Shown: positions 26,222-35,859, numbered from the stretch's first letter. The stretch: DNA of 64,000 nt from Actinomyces bowdenii (GCF_017592395.1 NZ_JAGFOU010000004.1:1-64000), one strand, 5' to 3'. Notes: a model not told the origin generated them from the letters alone. A program made the numbers and translations.

Positions 26222-28501
26222 TCAGGCGCCGCCGTCGGGCCGCGTGGCACCGCCGGGAAGGCTGGGCCCACCGCGCCCGGGCCGCCCGTCCTGACCGTCC
26301 TGCCGGGATCCGACCTCGACCCATCGGCAGCCCATGGCCCCGATCTCCAGATCCCAGATGCGGCCCTGGCCGCGCACCGTGGTGCGCACCGCCTGCCTTG
26401 CGTTGTTGATCACCAGGAAGCGGCCCGCCCGCGGGTACCAGGCGATCTCCGTGTGCGGGCTGGAGGTCCACCATTCCTCCACCAGGTCCTCGCGGCCCGC
26501 CGCCCAGTACAGGGCCCGCTGCAGGGTCCGGGAGTTGACCTCGCTGTAGGGCAGCCCCGAGAAGTAGACCGCCCGCCCCCGCCCGAAGCCCTTGGCCGCC
26601 ACCCTGACCGAGCCATCGGCGTAGGACAGCACCTGTGTGCCCGGGCCCAGGGCGTAGACGTCCCCGCCGGCCCCCTCGCCGTGGTCGAGCAGCGCCATGC
26701 CCCGGGCATCGCGCGGCAAGTCCTCGGTGATCGGGTGGCGGGGGACCAGGGTGGGGTAGCGGTCCGTGGACAGCGTCAGCTGGCGCTCGCGGTCCACGCC
26801 CAGCACGTCGCCGAGCTGGAGGAAGGCCCCGCCCTTGTCCCAGGCGCTGGGCTCGCCCACCCCGATGAGGCCCCCGCCCCGGGCCACCCAGGCGCGCAGC
26901 GCCTCGGCCAGGCGCGGGTCGTCCCAGGCCGGCCCCCCGGAGAAGGCGGTGGCGGCCGCACCGGCGTTGACGAGCACGCCGATATCCTCGGGCATGCCGC
27001 TGTCGAGCACCTCGTCGAAGGACAGGAAGCGCACCGTGAAGGGCAGGCCCGCCAGCGACTCCAGCACCCCGGCATAGGTGTAGCAGGCCTTGTACCACTG
27101 GGCGTGGGCGACCATGTGGGTCTGCCAGCTGCGCAGCGCCCCCCAGGAGTTGAGGACCCCCACCGTGAAGGGGGCGCACCAGGGCTCCCGGCCCCCACTG
27201 AGGTCATGGATGTCGCGGAACTCCTGGCAGATCTCGGCGGCGCGGGCCACGAAGCCGGGGAACTCCAGGGCCAGGGACGCATACCCCCCGTAGCCCATCC
27301 GGTCCAGCGGGCGGCGCACGATCGCCCGCCGCGAGGACAGCCAGAAGTCATTGGCCTGACCCACAGGGTCACCGCCGTCGTGGTTGAACACATCGGGGAA
27401 GAAGTAGGGCAGCAGGCGCACCTCGGTGCACTCCACCCCGGGGATGTCGCTGATGAGGCGGGTGGTGGCGGCCGATCCGGCCGAGCCCACGACGGCGTCC
27501 AGCCCGATGGAGGCGAAGTGCGGCCCGTAGGGCTCGGTGCCGATCCAGTTGTCTCCCAGGAACATCATCGCCCTGCGCCCCCGGGCGTGCACCAGGTCCA
27601 CCAGCTCCTTGGCGCGGGCGGCCACGAATCGCGAGGTGAAGTCGATCCAGTCCCTGAAGGCCCGGCTGGGCGGGCGGAAGGGGGAGTTGTAGTAGCCGGC
27701 GTCCACGAAGTCCTCGGCGCGCAGCGCGTAGCCGTACTCCGCCTCGAAGGCGTCGAGGGCCTCGGGGGAGACCGAGGCGGAGTAGCCGAACCAGTCGACG
27801 AAGCGCTCCCTGCCCTCGGTGTTGAACACCAGGGTGAAGTGGTAGAAGAAGGTGGTGAAGCGCACCACATCCACCTCGGGGTGCTCCTCCAGCCAGGCCG
27901 CCAGCGCCGCCCGGGAGTGCTCCCACACCCCGTTCTTGCGCACGTCGTAGGGCCTCTCCTTGAGCCGCCCCGGCTCGTCCTGCCAGCCGTTGGTGATGTA
28001 GTTGTACATCTGGGTGGAGTCCCACAGCTGCTCGGCCAGGAAGGACACCGTGTAGACGTGCCAGGCCCGGGGGCGGGCGATGGTCAGCGTTCCGCGCTCG
28101 CGGTCCACGCTCCAGCCCTGGGGCGGGACGACCTCCCCGGTGGTGCGGTCGATGACCTCCCAGAACCGCTCGACGCGCTCGTAGCAGGGCTGGAACTGAT
28201 CGGCGAAGTAGCCCTCCAGGACCTCGATGACCAGCGGGCGGTCGCTGGGGGCGGTGACCCGCTCGCTCATGAGGTACTGGTTGATGAGGGTCTCGGGGTG
28301 GGCCAGGGCGAAGTCCTGGTCGCCGCGGGCGGGGAAGTAGGTGGAGTAGACGGTGTCCACCAGCTCCGAGGCGATGGCGGGCAGGTCGGTGCCGTCGGAG
28401 TTGCGCACGGCGTCGGCGCCCAGCAGGGCGACGAGCTCGCGGAGCTGGTCGTCGATGCCCTCCTGGATGGGCAGGGTGACGCGGCCGGTGCTGCGGGGCA
28501 T
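26222..28501 (-). CDS. lnpA: 1,3-beta-galactosyl-N-acetylhexosamine phosphorylase (GH112)
   Basis: Phosphorolyses galacto-N-biose or lacto-N-biose to galactose-1-phosphate and GalNAc/GlcNAc in the cytoplasm. From ATG 28501 (GAGGAGCC upstream) there are 759 residues, the family length. It matches the bifidobacterial enzyme throughout: GADAVRNSDGT near the N-terminus, WEVIDRTTGEVV, DVVRFTTFFYHFTLVF, the catalytic Asp segment MMFLGDNWIGTEPYG near 315, RMGYGGYASLA, GVGEPSA and YFSGLPYSEVN. The last 30 residues are a Gly/Pro/Arg-rich extension. It lies 112 bases after the DeoR gene, so regulator and enzyme are probably cotranscribed, opposite the SIS-ROK pair. Confidence 0.93.
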   Translation of the reverse strand: MPRSTGRVTLPIQEGIDDQLRELVALLGADAVRNSDGTDLPAIASELVDTVYSTYFPARGDQDFALAHPETLINQYLMSERVTAPSDRPLVIEVLEGYFADQFQPCYERVERFWEVIDRTTGEVVPPQGWSVDRERGTLTIARPRAWHVYTVSFLAEQLWDSTQMYNYITNGWQDEPGRLKERPYDVRKNGVWEHSRAALAAWLEEHPEVDVVRFTTFFYHFTLVFNTEGRERFVDWFGYSASVSPEALDAFEAEYGYALRAEDFVDAGYYNSPFRPPSRAFRDWIDFTSRFVAARAKELVDLVHARGRRAMMFLGDNWIGTEPYGPHFASIGLDAVVGSAGSAATTRLISDIPGVECTEVRLLPYFFPDVFNHDGGDPVGQANDFWLSSRRAIVRRPLDRMGYGGYASLALEFPGFVARAAEICQEFRDIHDLSGGREPWCAPFTVGVLNSWGALRSWQTHMVAHAQWYKACYTYAGVLESLAGLPFTVRFLSFDEVLDSGMPEDIGVLVNAGAAATAFSGGPAWDDPRLAEALRAWVARGGGLIGVGEPSAWDKGGAFLQLGDVLGVDRERQLTLSTDRYPTLVPRHPITEDLPRDARGMALLDHGEGAGGDVYALGPGTQVLSYADGSVRVAAKGFGRGRAVYFSGLPYSEVNSRTLQRALYWAAGREDLVEEWWTSSPHTEIAWYPRAGRFLVINNARQAVRTTVRGQGRIWDLEIGAMGCRWVEVGSRQDGQDGRPGRGGPSLPGGATRPDGGA

Positions 28502-28613
28502 GGTGGCTCCTCGGGAGTGGTCGGTGATCATGGGTGGAGGGCGGCCGGGGGATGACCGGGGCGGCAGGCCGCGGCCGGTGTCGCCCGGCCGCTCCCGATG
28601 GCTGCGGGCGGCC

Positions 28614-29390
28614 CTAGACCAGGAGCACCTCGATGCCGGCCGCGCGCAGGGCCTGGACCTGGTCGGCCGGGGCGCCGTCGTCGGTGATGAGCAGGTCGAT
28701 GTCCGCGGCGCGGCAGATGAGGGCGAAGGCGGTGGCGCCCAGCTTGGTGTGGTCGCAGACGACCACGACGCGCCGGGCGGTGCGGGCCAGGGCGGCGTTG
28801 ACGGCGGCCTCGCCCTCGTGCTGGGCGTAGGTGCCGCGCTCGTCGATGCCCTCGACTCCCAGGAAGAGGGTCCCCACGGTGATGGAGGGCAGGATGAGCT
28901 CGGTGAGGGGGCCGGTGAGCTCGTAGGAGCGGGCCCGGGCCACTCCGCCGGTGACCACCACGCGCACGCACTGGCGCACGGTCAGCTCGCTGGCGATGTT
29001 GACGGCGTTGGTGATGACGGTCACGGGGTTGTCGGGATCGGTCAGGCCCGGAAGCAGGGCGATCTCGCGGGCGATCTCCGTGGTGGTGGTTCCGCCGTTG
29101 AGGCCCACGCAGTCCCCGGGGCCGACCATGGCCGCTGCGGCGCGCGCGATGCGCCCCTTCTCCTGGGCCATCCGGGAGGTGCGGTAGCGCAGGGGGAGCT
29201 CGGCGGAGGTGGGGTTGGCGTTGGCGCCGCCGCGGGTGCGGGTGACGAGCTGCTGGTTGGCCAGGAGGTCCAGGTCGCGCCGGGCGGTGGCGGCGGACAC
29301 GCCCAGGCGCTCGATGATGTCGTCGATGTGGACGCTGCCCTCGTCGACGATGATGCCGAGAATGGTGGACAGTCGCTCGTGGCGGGACAT
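28614..29390 (-). CDS. DeoR-family sugar-responsive repressor
   Basis: 258 residues from ATG 29390 (MSRHERLSTIL), with GGAGAG upstream. The frame is open for another 63 codons, but that stretch is low complexity and lacks a start signal. The N-terminal winged helix has the DeoR signature SVHIDDIIERLGVSAATARRDLDLL. The C-terminal sugar-phosphate-binding DeoRC domain has LNGGTTTTEIAR, VVVTGGV and the conserved VVVVCDHTKLG. DeoR repressors are released by phosphorylated sugars. Placement between lnpA and the divergent SIS-ROK genes suggests control of both by a hexosamine phosphate or galactose-derived phosphate. Confidence 0.93.
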   Translation of the reverse strand: MSRHERLSTILGIIVDEGSVHIDDIIERLGVSAATARRDLDLLANQQLVTRTRGGANANPTSAELPLRYRTSRMAQEKGRIARAAAAMVGPGDCVGLNGGTTTTEIAREIALLPGLTDPDNPVTVITNAVNIASELTVRQCVRVVVTGGVARARSYELTGPLTELILPSITVGTLFLGVEGIDERGTYAQHEGEAAVNAALARTARRVVVVCDHTKLGATAFALICRAADIDLLITDDGAPADQVQALRAAGIEVLLV

Positions 29391-29632
29391 CGGGGCTCTC
29401 CTGGGTGGTGGTCCGGGCGGGGTGCGAGGCGTGATGCGCGGCGGCGGGCCTGGCGCGGTGGGGCACCATGCGCTGCGCTGCGCAGCGATCGCGGTAGCAG
29501 CATAGGCCAGGTCAACTCCCATCGCTCGGCTTTTGGTGATGAAAAATGATAGATCTGCTGATACTCTCGTCGTAATCAATCATCTCAGGTGGTGGCCGGC
29601 GGGGCCACCGCGAGGATCCTCCAGGAGGCGGC
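29391..29632. promoter_or_regulatory. Divergent control region of the GNB/LNB locus
   Basis: 242 bases separate the DeoR gene (-) from the SIS gene (+). Bases 29530-29588 form the most AT-rich patch in this part of the window and hold repeated ATGAT/ATCAT words (GATGAAAAATGAT at 29539-29551, AATCAATCATC at 29574-29584, roughly inverted). These are the best candidates for DeoR operators overlapping two back-to-back promoters. Exact -35/-10 boxes could not be fixed. Confidence 0.45.
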
Positions 29633-30544
29633 GTGGCCAGCAGGACGACGGCAGAGATCGAATCCCAGCCCCAGGTGTGGCGGCGTGCCATCGAGCGCGC
29701 CGGCCGGGACGGCGCTCCCGCCCCGGGCCTTCCCGCCAGCGGCCAGCGCGTGGCCGTCATCGGCTGCGGCACCTCGTGGTTCATGGCGCAGGCCTACTGC
29801 CTGCTGCGCGAGGAGCTCGGCCAGGGCCCCTCCGAGGCCTTCACCTCCTCCCTGTTCCCCGTCGAGCGCTGCGGGGACTACGAGCGCATCATCCTGCTCT
29901 CCCGCTCTGGCACCACCACCGAGATCGTGGAGGTCGCCCGCGACCTGGACTCCCGGGGCGCGGCGCTGACCCTCATCACCGCGGTGGGCGGGGGCCCCAT
30001 CGCCGCCCATGCCGATGATGAGATCGTCCTGGACTTCGCCGATGAGGACTCCGTGGTCCAGACCCGCTTCGCCACCAGCGCTCTCATGCTCCTGCGCGCC
30101 AGCCTGGGCCAGGACCTCCGGGGCGCGCTGGATGACCTGGCCGCCGTCCTGGGCCAGGAGATCCCCCAGTCCTGGGTGGAGGCCGACCAGGCCTCCTTCC
30201 TGGGGGAGGGGTGGTGCTTCGGCCTGGCCAATGAGGCGGCGCTCAAGTGGCGCGAGGCCTCCCAGTCCTGGACGGAGTCCTATCCCGCCATGGAGTACCG
30301 TCACGGCCCCATCGCCATCGCCCAGCCCGGGCGCCTGGTGTGGGTCTTCGGCGAGGCGCCCGCGGGGATGGCCGAGCAGGTGGCCGCCACCGGCGCCGAC
30401 TTCCTCGTCTTCCCCCGGGACCCGGTGGCAGTGCTCGCGCTGGCCCAGAGGGTCGCGGTGGCCCGCGCCGAGGCTCGGGGCCTGGATCCCGACCGCCCGC
30501 GCCACCTGACCCGCGCCGTCATCCTGCCCCAGGACGAGGGCTGA
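29633..30544 (+). CDS. SIS-domain aminosugar-phosphate isomerase/deaminase (AgaS/GlmS-C-like)
   Basis: 303 residues from GTG 29633 with GGAGG eight bases upstream. Two SIS subdomains: the first with AVIGCGTSWFMAQ and ILLSRSGTTTEIVE, the second with NEAALKWREASQSWTESYPAMEYRHGP, the Glu and His-Gly-Pro residues found in GlmS isomerase domains and AgaS. It has no glutaminase domain, so it is not GlmS. The expected reaction is isomerisation or deamination of GlcN-6-P or GalN-6-P, or of the acetylated forms. Together with the ROK kinase three bases downstream it would process the hexosamine released by LnpA. Substrate choice is inferred. Confidence 0.82.
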   Translation: MASRTTAEIESQPQVWRRAIERAGRDGAPAPGLPASGQRVAVIGCGTSWFMAQAYCLLREELGQGPSEAFTSSLFPVERCGDYERIILLSRSGTTTEIVEVARDLDSRGAALTLITAVGGGPIAAHADDEIVLDFADEDSVVQTRFATSALMLLRASLGQDLRGALDDLAAVLGQEIPQSWVEADQASFLGEGWCFGLANEAALKWREASQSWTESYPAMEYRHGPIAIAQPGRLVWVFGEAPAGMAEQVAATGADFLVFPRDPVAVLALAQRVAVARAEARGLDPDRPRHLTRAVILPQDEG

Positions 30545-30547
30545 GCC

Positions 30548-31636
30548 GTGGCCGGCGGCCCGACCGGCCCCGCCGACGGCGGACCGGCGCCCCGGGCGCT
30601 CCCGGCGTCGCGCTGCGCCCTGGGCATCGACGTGGGCGGCACGGCGATCAAGGCGGTGCTCTGCGACGCCCGCGGCGCGCTGCTGAGCTCCCTGGAGCGG
30701 CCCACGCCCCGCGACCTGGCGGGCCTCAAGACCGAGGTCGGGCGTGCGGTCGCCGAGCTCCGGGGCCGCATCCGCTCCGGGCAGGTGCGCCATCGCGGCG
30801 AGGACGGCGGGGCCGGCGGGCCGGTGGTGGACCAGGGGGACCTCGTGCCCCCGGTGGGGCTGGCCGTGCCCGGGATCGTGCGGGAGCCCGAGGGCATCGC
30901 GGTCCACTCGGCCAACCTGGGCTGGCGCGACCTGCCGATGCGCGACCTCATGGAGGAGGAGCTGGGCCTGCCGGTGGTCCTGTCCCACGATGTGCGGGCG
31001 GGGGCCTGGGCGGAGGGCCGCTGGGGGGCCGGCGGCACCGACTTCCTCTACCTCGCCATCGGCACCGGCATCGCCTCGGTGCTCGTGCTCAACGGCTCCC
31101 CGGTCGACGGCGGCGGGTGGGCCGGGGAGGTCGGGCTCATGTCGGTGCCCGATCCGGACCATCCCGGGGCCAGTGCGCGCCTGGAGTCCGTCGCCTCGGC
31201 CTCGGCCATGGCCAGGCGCCGCGCCGCCGCCCTGCCCGGGGGCCTCGAGGGGGCGCCGGGCAGGGCGGTGCTCTGCGAGGGCTCCCTGGGAGTGCTGCGG
31301 GCCATGGAGGCGGGCGATGAGCGGGCCGCGCGGGTCTGGGGCACCGCCCTGGACGCGCTGGCCGGCCTCATCACCACCGGCGCCCTCCTGCTGGGCCCCC
31401 TCGACGTCGTCATCGGCGGCGGGCTGGCGCGGGCCGGGCAGGAGCGCCTCCTCACCCCGCTGCGCCAGCGCGTCTCCCGGCGCCTGGAGCTCGTCCCCGT
31501 GCCGCGGGTGCTGCCCGCGGCGCTGGGGCCCTGGTCCCAGGCATTGGGAAGCGCGGGGCGCGCGATGGCGGCCCATCGCGGCGCTCGGGCAGCCGCCGGT
31601 CGGGGACCCGGGGCGCCCCGCCCGGGCGGGGGCTGA
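30548..31636 (+). CDS. ROK-family sugar kinase lacking the zinc motif
   Basis: 362 residues from GTG 30548, only three bases after the SIS gene. ATP-binding ALGIDVGGTAIKAVLCD, NLGWRDLP, the catalytic Asp in VLSHDVRAGAWAEGRWG, GTGIASVLVLNG and GGGLARAG show a ROK kinase. The usual zinc site (GH...CxCGxxGCxE) is absent: the segment reads GEVGLMSVPDPDHPGASARLES with no Cys. The C-terminus is an Ala/Gly/Pro-rich tail. Probable substrate is GlcNAc, GalNAc or glucose. The context with LnpA favours a hexosamine. Confidence 0.85.
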   Translation: MAGGPTGPADGGPAPRALPASRCALGIDVGGTAIKAVLCDARGALLSSLERPTPRDLAGLKTEVGRAVAELRGRIRSGQVRHRGEDGGAGGPVVDQGDLVPPVGLAVPGIVREPEGIAVHSANLGWRDLPMRDLMEEELGLPVVLSHDVRAGAWAEGRWGAGGTDFLYLAIGTGIASVLVLNGSPVDGGGWAGEVGLMSVPDPDHPGASARLESVASASAMARRRAAALPGGLEGAPGRAVLCEGSLGVLRAMEAGDERAARVWGTALDALAGLITTGALLLGPLDVVIGGGLARAGQERLLTPLRQRVSRRLELVPVPRVLPAALGPWSQALGSAGRAMAAHRGARAAAGRGPGAPRPGGG

Positions 31637-31806
31637 CCCGCTCCCGGTTCGCGCACCGCTCAAGGAACCCGGTGCCAGTGCTTCGCTCCGGGCGTTGCGG
31701 AGGCCCACAAACGCTGCGGTGCATGGCAGGATATTCAACAACTGCACGAATCCGCACCACGGAGGAGACCGGACGTGACCGCCAGTCATGATGCGAGGCG
31801 CACGGC

Positions 31807-32490
31807 GTGAGTACACCTGCGCGCCCGCTGCGCATCGGCATCATGGGCGGAACCTTCGACCCCATCCACCACGGGCACCTCGTGGCGGCCAGTGAGGTCC
31901 AGAACGTCTTCGACCTCGATGAGGTCGTCTTCGTGCCCACCTGGGCACAGCCCTTCAAGAGGGGGAGGCGGGTCTCCCCGGCTGAGCACCGCTATCTCAT
32001 GACGGTCATCGCCACCGCCCCCAATCCGCGCTTCACCGTCTCGCGCGTGGATATCGACCGGGGCGGCACCACCTATACCATCGACACCCTTCACGACATC
32101 ACGGCGGAGTACCCGGGTGCCGAGCTGTACTTCATCACCGGTGCCGATGCGCTGGAGCAGATCCTGACCTGGAAGAGCAGTGAGGAGATCTTCGGCCTGG
32201 CGCACCTGGTGGGGGTGACGCGCCCGGGGCACGTCCTGAGCGACTCGGGCCTGCCCCGGGATCGCGTCTCGCTGCTGGAGGTCCCGGCCATGGCGATCTC
32301 GTCGTCGGACTGCCGTCGGCGGGTGGGGGAGGGGATCCCGGTGTGGTACCTGGTTCCCGACGGCGTTGTGCAGTACATCCGCAAGTACGGGCTCTATCGT
32401 ATGGCTCTGCGCCCCGCATCGACGACGTCGATGACGGCGCGGGTGGCCCACGAGCAGTCCCTGAGGAAGGAGAACGACGGTGAGCACTGA
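31807..32490 (+). CDS. nadD: Nicotinate-nucleotide adenylyltransferase
   Basis: Converts nicotinate mononucleotide and ATP to deamido-NAD. 227 residues from GTG 31807. The nucleotidyltransferase motif is [18 protein letters not shown], with YFITGADAL in the middle and the second ATP motif near the end, [12 protein letters not shown]. The last 25 residues are a charged extension. The following gene starts inside its 3' end (11-base overlap). nadD-X-rsfS-phosphatase is a conserved actinobacterial order, supporting the call. Confidence 0.94.
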   Translation: MSTPARPLRIGIMGGTFDPIHHGHLVAASEVQNVFDLDEVVFVPTWAQPFKRGRRVSPAEHRYLMTVIATAPNPRFTVSRVDIDRGGTTYTIDTLHDITAEYPGAELYFITGADALEQILTWKSSEEIFGLAHLVGVTRPGHVLSDSGLPRDRVSLLEVPAMAISSSDCRRRVGEGIPVWYLVPDGVVQYIRKYGLYRMALRPASTTSMTARVAHEQSLRKENDGEH

Positions 32491-34417
32491 CCAGACCGGC
32501 GTGAACGACCTGACGCAAGACGATGCTGCGGAGGGCTCGCAGGGCCGGGCGCCACGCAGCAGCCGTCGCGCCATCCGGCAGGCCGAGCGGGCGGCCGAGC
32601 GTGAGGCCATCCTGACCGGGCAGCAGCCCCTGCTCACGCGCCGCGAGATGCGGCGCCTGCGGGAGGAGGCCAAGGCCCTCAAGGCCGCCGTGGAGGCGGG
32701 GGAGATCACCCCGGAGCAGGCCCGCGCCCTCCAGGACCCCACCGCCAAGCAGCCCGATGTGCCCGCCACCAGGGAGGCCCGGCCCCGCAGCGCCGGGCAG
32801 GACTCCTCCCAGCAGGCCGCCACGCCCAGCTCGGTGCCCGCGGTCGGCTCGGCCGCCCAGGACTCCGCCGCCTTCGACGACACCGTCCAGGCCCCCCGCG
32901 TCGAGGAGTTCGGGGAGTCCTCCGGGGATCTCTCAGGGCAGTCGTGGAGCGCCGCGGGCAGTGCGGCCTCCCCGCTCCAGGGCCAGTCCCCAGCGGCCGC
33001 GGCGGGGATGGTGCCGTCCCCGGCTGCGCCCGAGGCCCATGGGCCCCACGGGCCCGCCGCCTACGGCGGGGGGGCCGGTGCGGAGCCCGGCCCCGATGCC
33101 GAGCCCGCTCCGGCAGCCGGCACCGCCCCTGAGGCGGGCCCGGGCGCTGAGGCGGATGCGGCGCAGGCCCCCCAGGCGAAGAGCGATGAGGCCGGCCCGA
33201 GCTGGCGCTCCCTGACGGCTGATGAGGCGGTGGCGATCTCCGAGCTGCCCACGGGCCTCATGGACGCCGTCGACCTGCCGATCATCTCGGCAGAGGTCGA
33301 GCGCGCTGCGGCCGAGCAGATGAGCACCAGTGCGCAGCCCGCTCCGGTGCCGACCCGCTCCTCGCTGCGCGAGCGCCTGGAGACGGGGCAGGTGCCCAGC
33401 GTTGCGGGGCTGGGGCCCATCGATGGCGCCTCCGCCGACGGCTCCCAGGATGGTCCCGGCAGCGGTGCGGAGGGCGCCGGCGAGGCGGCCCCCGCCGGCT
33501 GGGGCGCCCCGCCCGCCCGGCCCGAGGACCTCGCCCCGGCTGGGGCGCCGGGCGCTGCGGCGCCTCAGGAGAGCCCCTCCTGGGCCGTCGACCAGAGGGC
33601 CGATGAGGCGGCGGTGCGGGCCGCTGATGCGGTTCCCGTCCAGGATGCCCCGGCTGCCCAGCCGCAGGCCGTCGAGGCGCAGGGAGCGCCTGGGCACGAG
33701 GGCGGGGAGGCGCCGGTGGCGGCCTCTCCGAGCTCCGTGCGCCGTCCCATCGTGCGGATCCCGGCCGCGGCCCAGGGGGTGCGCACAGTCAATATCTCCA
33801 CCGGCGAGCTCAGCGCGGTCCAGCCCGTGGGCTCCGCCGAGAGCGCGGCCCCGGGACAGGAGGCGCAGTACGGGCAGCCCGGGGAATCGGTGGATGGCCT
33901 GGGCGAGGTGACGGCCGACGCCCAGGAGACCACGGTGCAGGATGCCATCGCCGTGGGTGAGGCGGTCGACGGCGAGGAGGGCTCAGCCGCGCCGCAGTGG
34001 AAGTCCCTGCGCGAGCGGATGACCTCGGAGGGCTCCCTGGTGGGCGGCCAGCAGCCCGTCAGCCCCTACTCCACCACGGGCATGGAGCAGACCACCTCCG
34101 TGGAGTACGCCCCGCTCTCCGACGCGGGACTGCCCGAGACGGGCGCGGCGGGCCCGGCGGGCCCGGCCTGGGACCAGCGGATGCCCTCCGCGGCGGCCTC
34201 AGCCCAGCAGGCCCAGGCGGGACTGCCCGAGGAGGAGCCGGAGCGCTCCTCCGGCGCGGGCAAGGTGCTGCTCATCCTCCTGGTGGTGCTGGTGGTCGCC
34301 CTGGTGGTGCTCGCCATCGTCTGGTACCTCATGAGCGGCGGCTCCTCCAGCGCGGCGGCCCAGGTGCAGGGCGCGGCGGCGCAGGGCGTGGAGCCCTGGA
34401 TCAGTCAGGTCATCTGA
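32480..34417 (+). CDS. Large disordered protein with a C-terminal membrane anchor
   Basis: 645 residues from GTG 32480, overlapping nadD by 11 bases. Residues 20-75 are charged and helical ([21 protein letters not shown]), 75-590 are Ala/Pro/Gln/Glu-rich low complexity, and 593-617 form a single hydrophobic helix ([16 protein letters not shown]) followed by a short Ser/Ala/Gln tail. No signal peptide, so the long part is probably cytoplasmic with a tail anchor. Short motifs recur: WRSLTADEA near 237, [11 protein letters not shown] near 293 and [12 protein letters not shown] near 511, spaced repeats of an S-L-R-E-R type. No known family. The corresponding place in other actinobacteria often holds a LytR-type or unrelated gene. 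Confidence 0.75.
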   Translation: MSTDQTGVNDLTQDDAAEGSQGRAPRSSRRAIRQAERAAEREAILTGQQPLLTRREMRRLREEAKALKAAVEAGEITPEQARALQDPTAKQPDVPATREARPRSAGQDSSQQAATPSSVPAVGSAAQDSAAFDDTVQAPRVEEFGESSGDLSGQSWSAAGSAASPLQGQSPAAAAGMVPSPAAPEAHGPHGPAAYGGGAGAEPGPDAEPAPAAGTAPEAGPGAEADAAQAPQAKSDEAGPSWRSLTADEAVAISELPTGLMDAVDLPIISAEVERAAAEQMSTSAQPAPVPTRSSLRERLETGQVPSVAGLGPIDGASADGSQDGPGSGAEGAGEAAPAGWGAPPARPEDLAPAGAPGAAAPQESPSWAVDQRADEAAVRAADAVPVQDAPAAQPQAVEAQGAPGHEGGEAPVAASPSSVRRPIVRIPAAAQGVRTVNISTGELSAVQPVGSAESAAPGQEAQYGQPGESVDGLGEVTADAQETTVQDAIAVGEAVDGEEGSAAPQWKSLRERMTSEGSLVGGQQPVSPYSTTGMEQTTSVEYAPLSDAGLPETGAAGPAGPAWDQRMPSAAASAQQAQAGLPEEEPERSSGAGKVLLILLVVLVVALVVLAIVWYLMSGGSSSAAAQVQGAAAQGVEPWISQVI

Positions 34418-34531
34418 CGCCTCCAGTGACCCGTGTCGTCGTGGAGCCGGGTGCACTGCCCGGCTCCATGGCCGTATTGTGGCGCGTGCCCCGGTCGTCC
34501 GCCGATCATCACCGAACCCTGAAGGAGCACC

Positions 34532-34945
34532 GTGCCCGCCACTGACCGTGCCATCGAGCTGTGCGTGGTCGCAGCCCGCGCCGCCGCGCAGAAGAAGGCT
34601 GAGGAGATCATCGCCATCGATGTCTCCGAGCGCCTGGTCCTCACCGACGCCTTCCTCATCGTCTCTGCCGCCAATGACCGCCAGGTGCGCGCCGTCGTCG
34701 ACGCCATCGATGAGGCGATGCTCCGGGCGGGCGCCAAGCGCCAGATGCGCGAGGGCCTGGCCGAGGCGCACTGGGTGCTGGTGGACTACCGGGATGTCGT
34801 CGTGCACGTCCAGCAGGCCCAGGACCGCGAGCTCTACGACCTGGAGCGGCTGTGGAAGGACTGCCCGCGCATCGCCCTGCCCGCGGTGGACGGGGAGGGT
34901 GAGGGCCCCGGGCATGACTCGCCGGTCGTCCCGGCCGGGATCTGA
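34532..34945 (+). CDS. rsfS: Ribosomal silencing factor RsfS
   Basis: 137 residues, GTG 34532 with AAGGAG upstream. RsfS binds L14 and blocks subunit joining when nutrients are low. Family marks are KKAEEIIAIDVSERLVLTDAFLIVSA and the WVLVDYRDVVVHVQ strand, with HV..RELYDLERLW at the end. The last 25 residues are an acidic tail. The gene lies after nadD as in most bacteria. Confidence 0.94.
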   Translation: MPATDRAIELCVVAARAAAQKKAEEIIAIDVSERLVLTDAFLIVSAANDRQVRAVVDAIDEAMLRAGAKRQMREGLAEAHWVLVDYRDVVVHVQQAQDRELYDLERLWKDCPRIALPAVDGEGEGPGHDSPVVPAGI

Positions 34946-34955
34946 TGGGCCGATC

Positions 34956-35558
34956 GTGACGGATCTTGTTCTGTGGCGGCACGGCCAGACCGACTACAAC
35001 CGCCAGAAGCGCGTCCAGGGGCGCATCGACATCCCGCTCAATGAGGAGGGGCTCGCCCAGGCCGCCGCGGTGGCTCCCGCCCTGGAGGCGCTGGGCCCGC
35101 GGCGGATCGTGTCCTCCCCGCTGCAGCGCGCCCGGGGCACGGCGCGCATCCTGGCCGATCGCTGTGGGATCGAGGTGGGCATCGACGACGACCTGGCCGA
35201 GCGCTCCTTCGGGCAGTGGGAGGGCCTGACCCGCCGGGAGATCAAGGCCGGCTGGCCCGAGCAGTACCGGCGCTGGCGCACGGGGGAGGAGCCCGAGGGC
35301 GTGGGCGTGGAGGCCCGCGCTGATGTGGCCGAGCGCGTCGGCGCTGCCCTGGCGCGCCTGGCGCAGGGCGCCCGGGAGGGCGAGGTGACCGTGGTGGCCT
35401 GCCACGGCTCGGCGCTGACGGTGGGGGCCTGCCGCCTGCTGGGGCTGGATCCCTCCGCCTGGTTCGGGCTCAGAGGGCTGGACAACAGCCACTACGCGGT
35501 GCTGCGCCGCTCCCGGCGGGAGCCTGGCTGGACGCTGGTGGCCTGGAACCTCGGGTGA
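34956..35558 (+). CDS. Histidine-phosphatase (phosphoglycerate-mutase-like) protein
   Basis: 200 residues from GTG 34956, 10 bases after rsfS, with no clear ribosome site, so coupling to rsfS is likely. The catalytic RHG motif is LVLWRHGQTDYN, the second phosphate-binding Arg lies in SSPLQRARGTA, the acid ERSFGQWEG, and the second His in VVACHGSALT. Members remove phosphate from small metabolites such as 3-phosphoglycerate isomers, glucosyl-3-phosphoglycerate or cobalamin precursors. The exact substrate is not readable. The gene position after rsfS is conserved in actinobacteria. Confidence 0.9.
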   Translation: MTDLVLWRHGQTDYNRQKRVQGRIDIPLNEEGLAQAAAVAPALEALGPRRIVSSPLQRARGTARILADRCGIEVGIDDDLAERSFGQWEGLTRREIKAGWPEQYRRWRTGEEPEGVGVEARADVAERVGAALARLAQGAREGEVTVVACHGSALTVGACRLLGLDPSAWFGLRGLDNSHYAVLRRSRREPGWTLVAWNLG

Positions 35559-35699
35559 GCGGCCTCGGGCGAGTGCGACGGCGGGGCAGCGGACCCTGGG
35601 GCGGGCGTGGTGAGGTAGTGCACGCGCCGGGGATTTGCCCCGGTGGCCTGGGACTACATACAGTTGTCCGCGTCGCCCGCCGGGCGGCGCCCGCATGAC

Positions 35700-35775
35700 G
35701 GGGCTATGGCGCAGTTGGTAGCGCGCTTCCATGGCATGGAAGAGGTCGGGGGTTCGAATCCCCCTAGCTCCACCA
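35700..35775 (+). tRNA. tRNA-Ala (anticodon GGC), copy 1
   Basis: Full cloverleaf: acceptor GGGGCTA/TAGCTCC with the G3-U70 alanine identity pair, D arm, anticodon stem CTTCC/GGAAG with loop ATGGCAT (anticodon GGC), T arm GGGGG TTCGAAT CCCCC, encoded CCA at 35773-35775. It reads GCC and GCU codons, GCC being very frequent here. TTGCCC at 35635 and CATACA at 35657 (16-base spacer) form a possible promoter. Confidence 0.97.
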
Positions 35776-35859
35776 GCAGTCGAGGTCGCGAGGCCGGAGG
35801 GATCCGGTGCGCGGGCGGCGGCTGGAGTGGGGCGCTGAGCGCCCTGCGAGCACCATCAC

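Noticed and set aside
26453-28555. Plus-strand open frame of 700 codons opposite lnpA
   Set aside because: Antisense shadow of a GH112 gene matched over its whole length.
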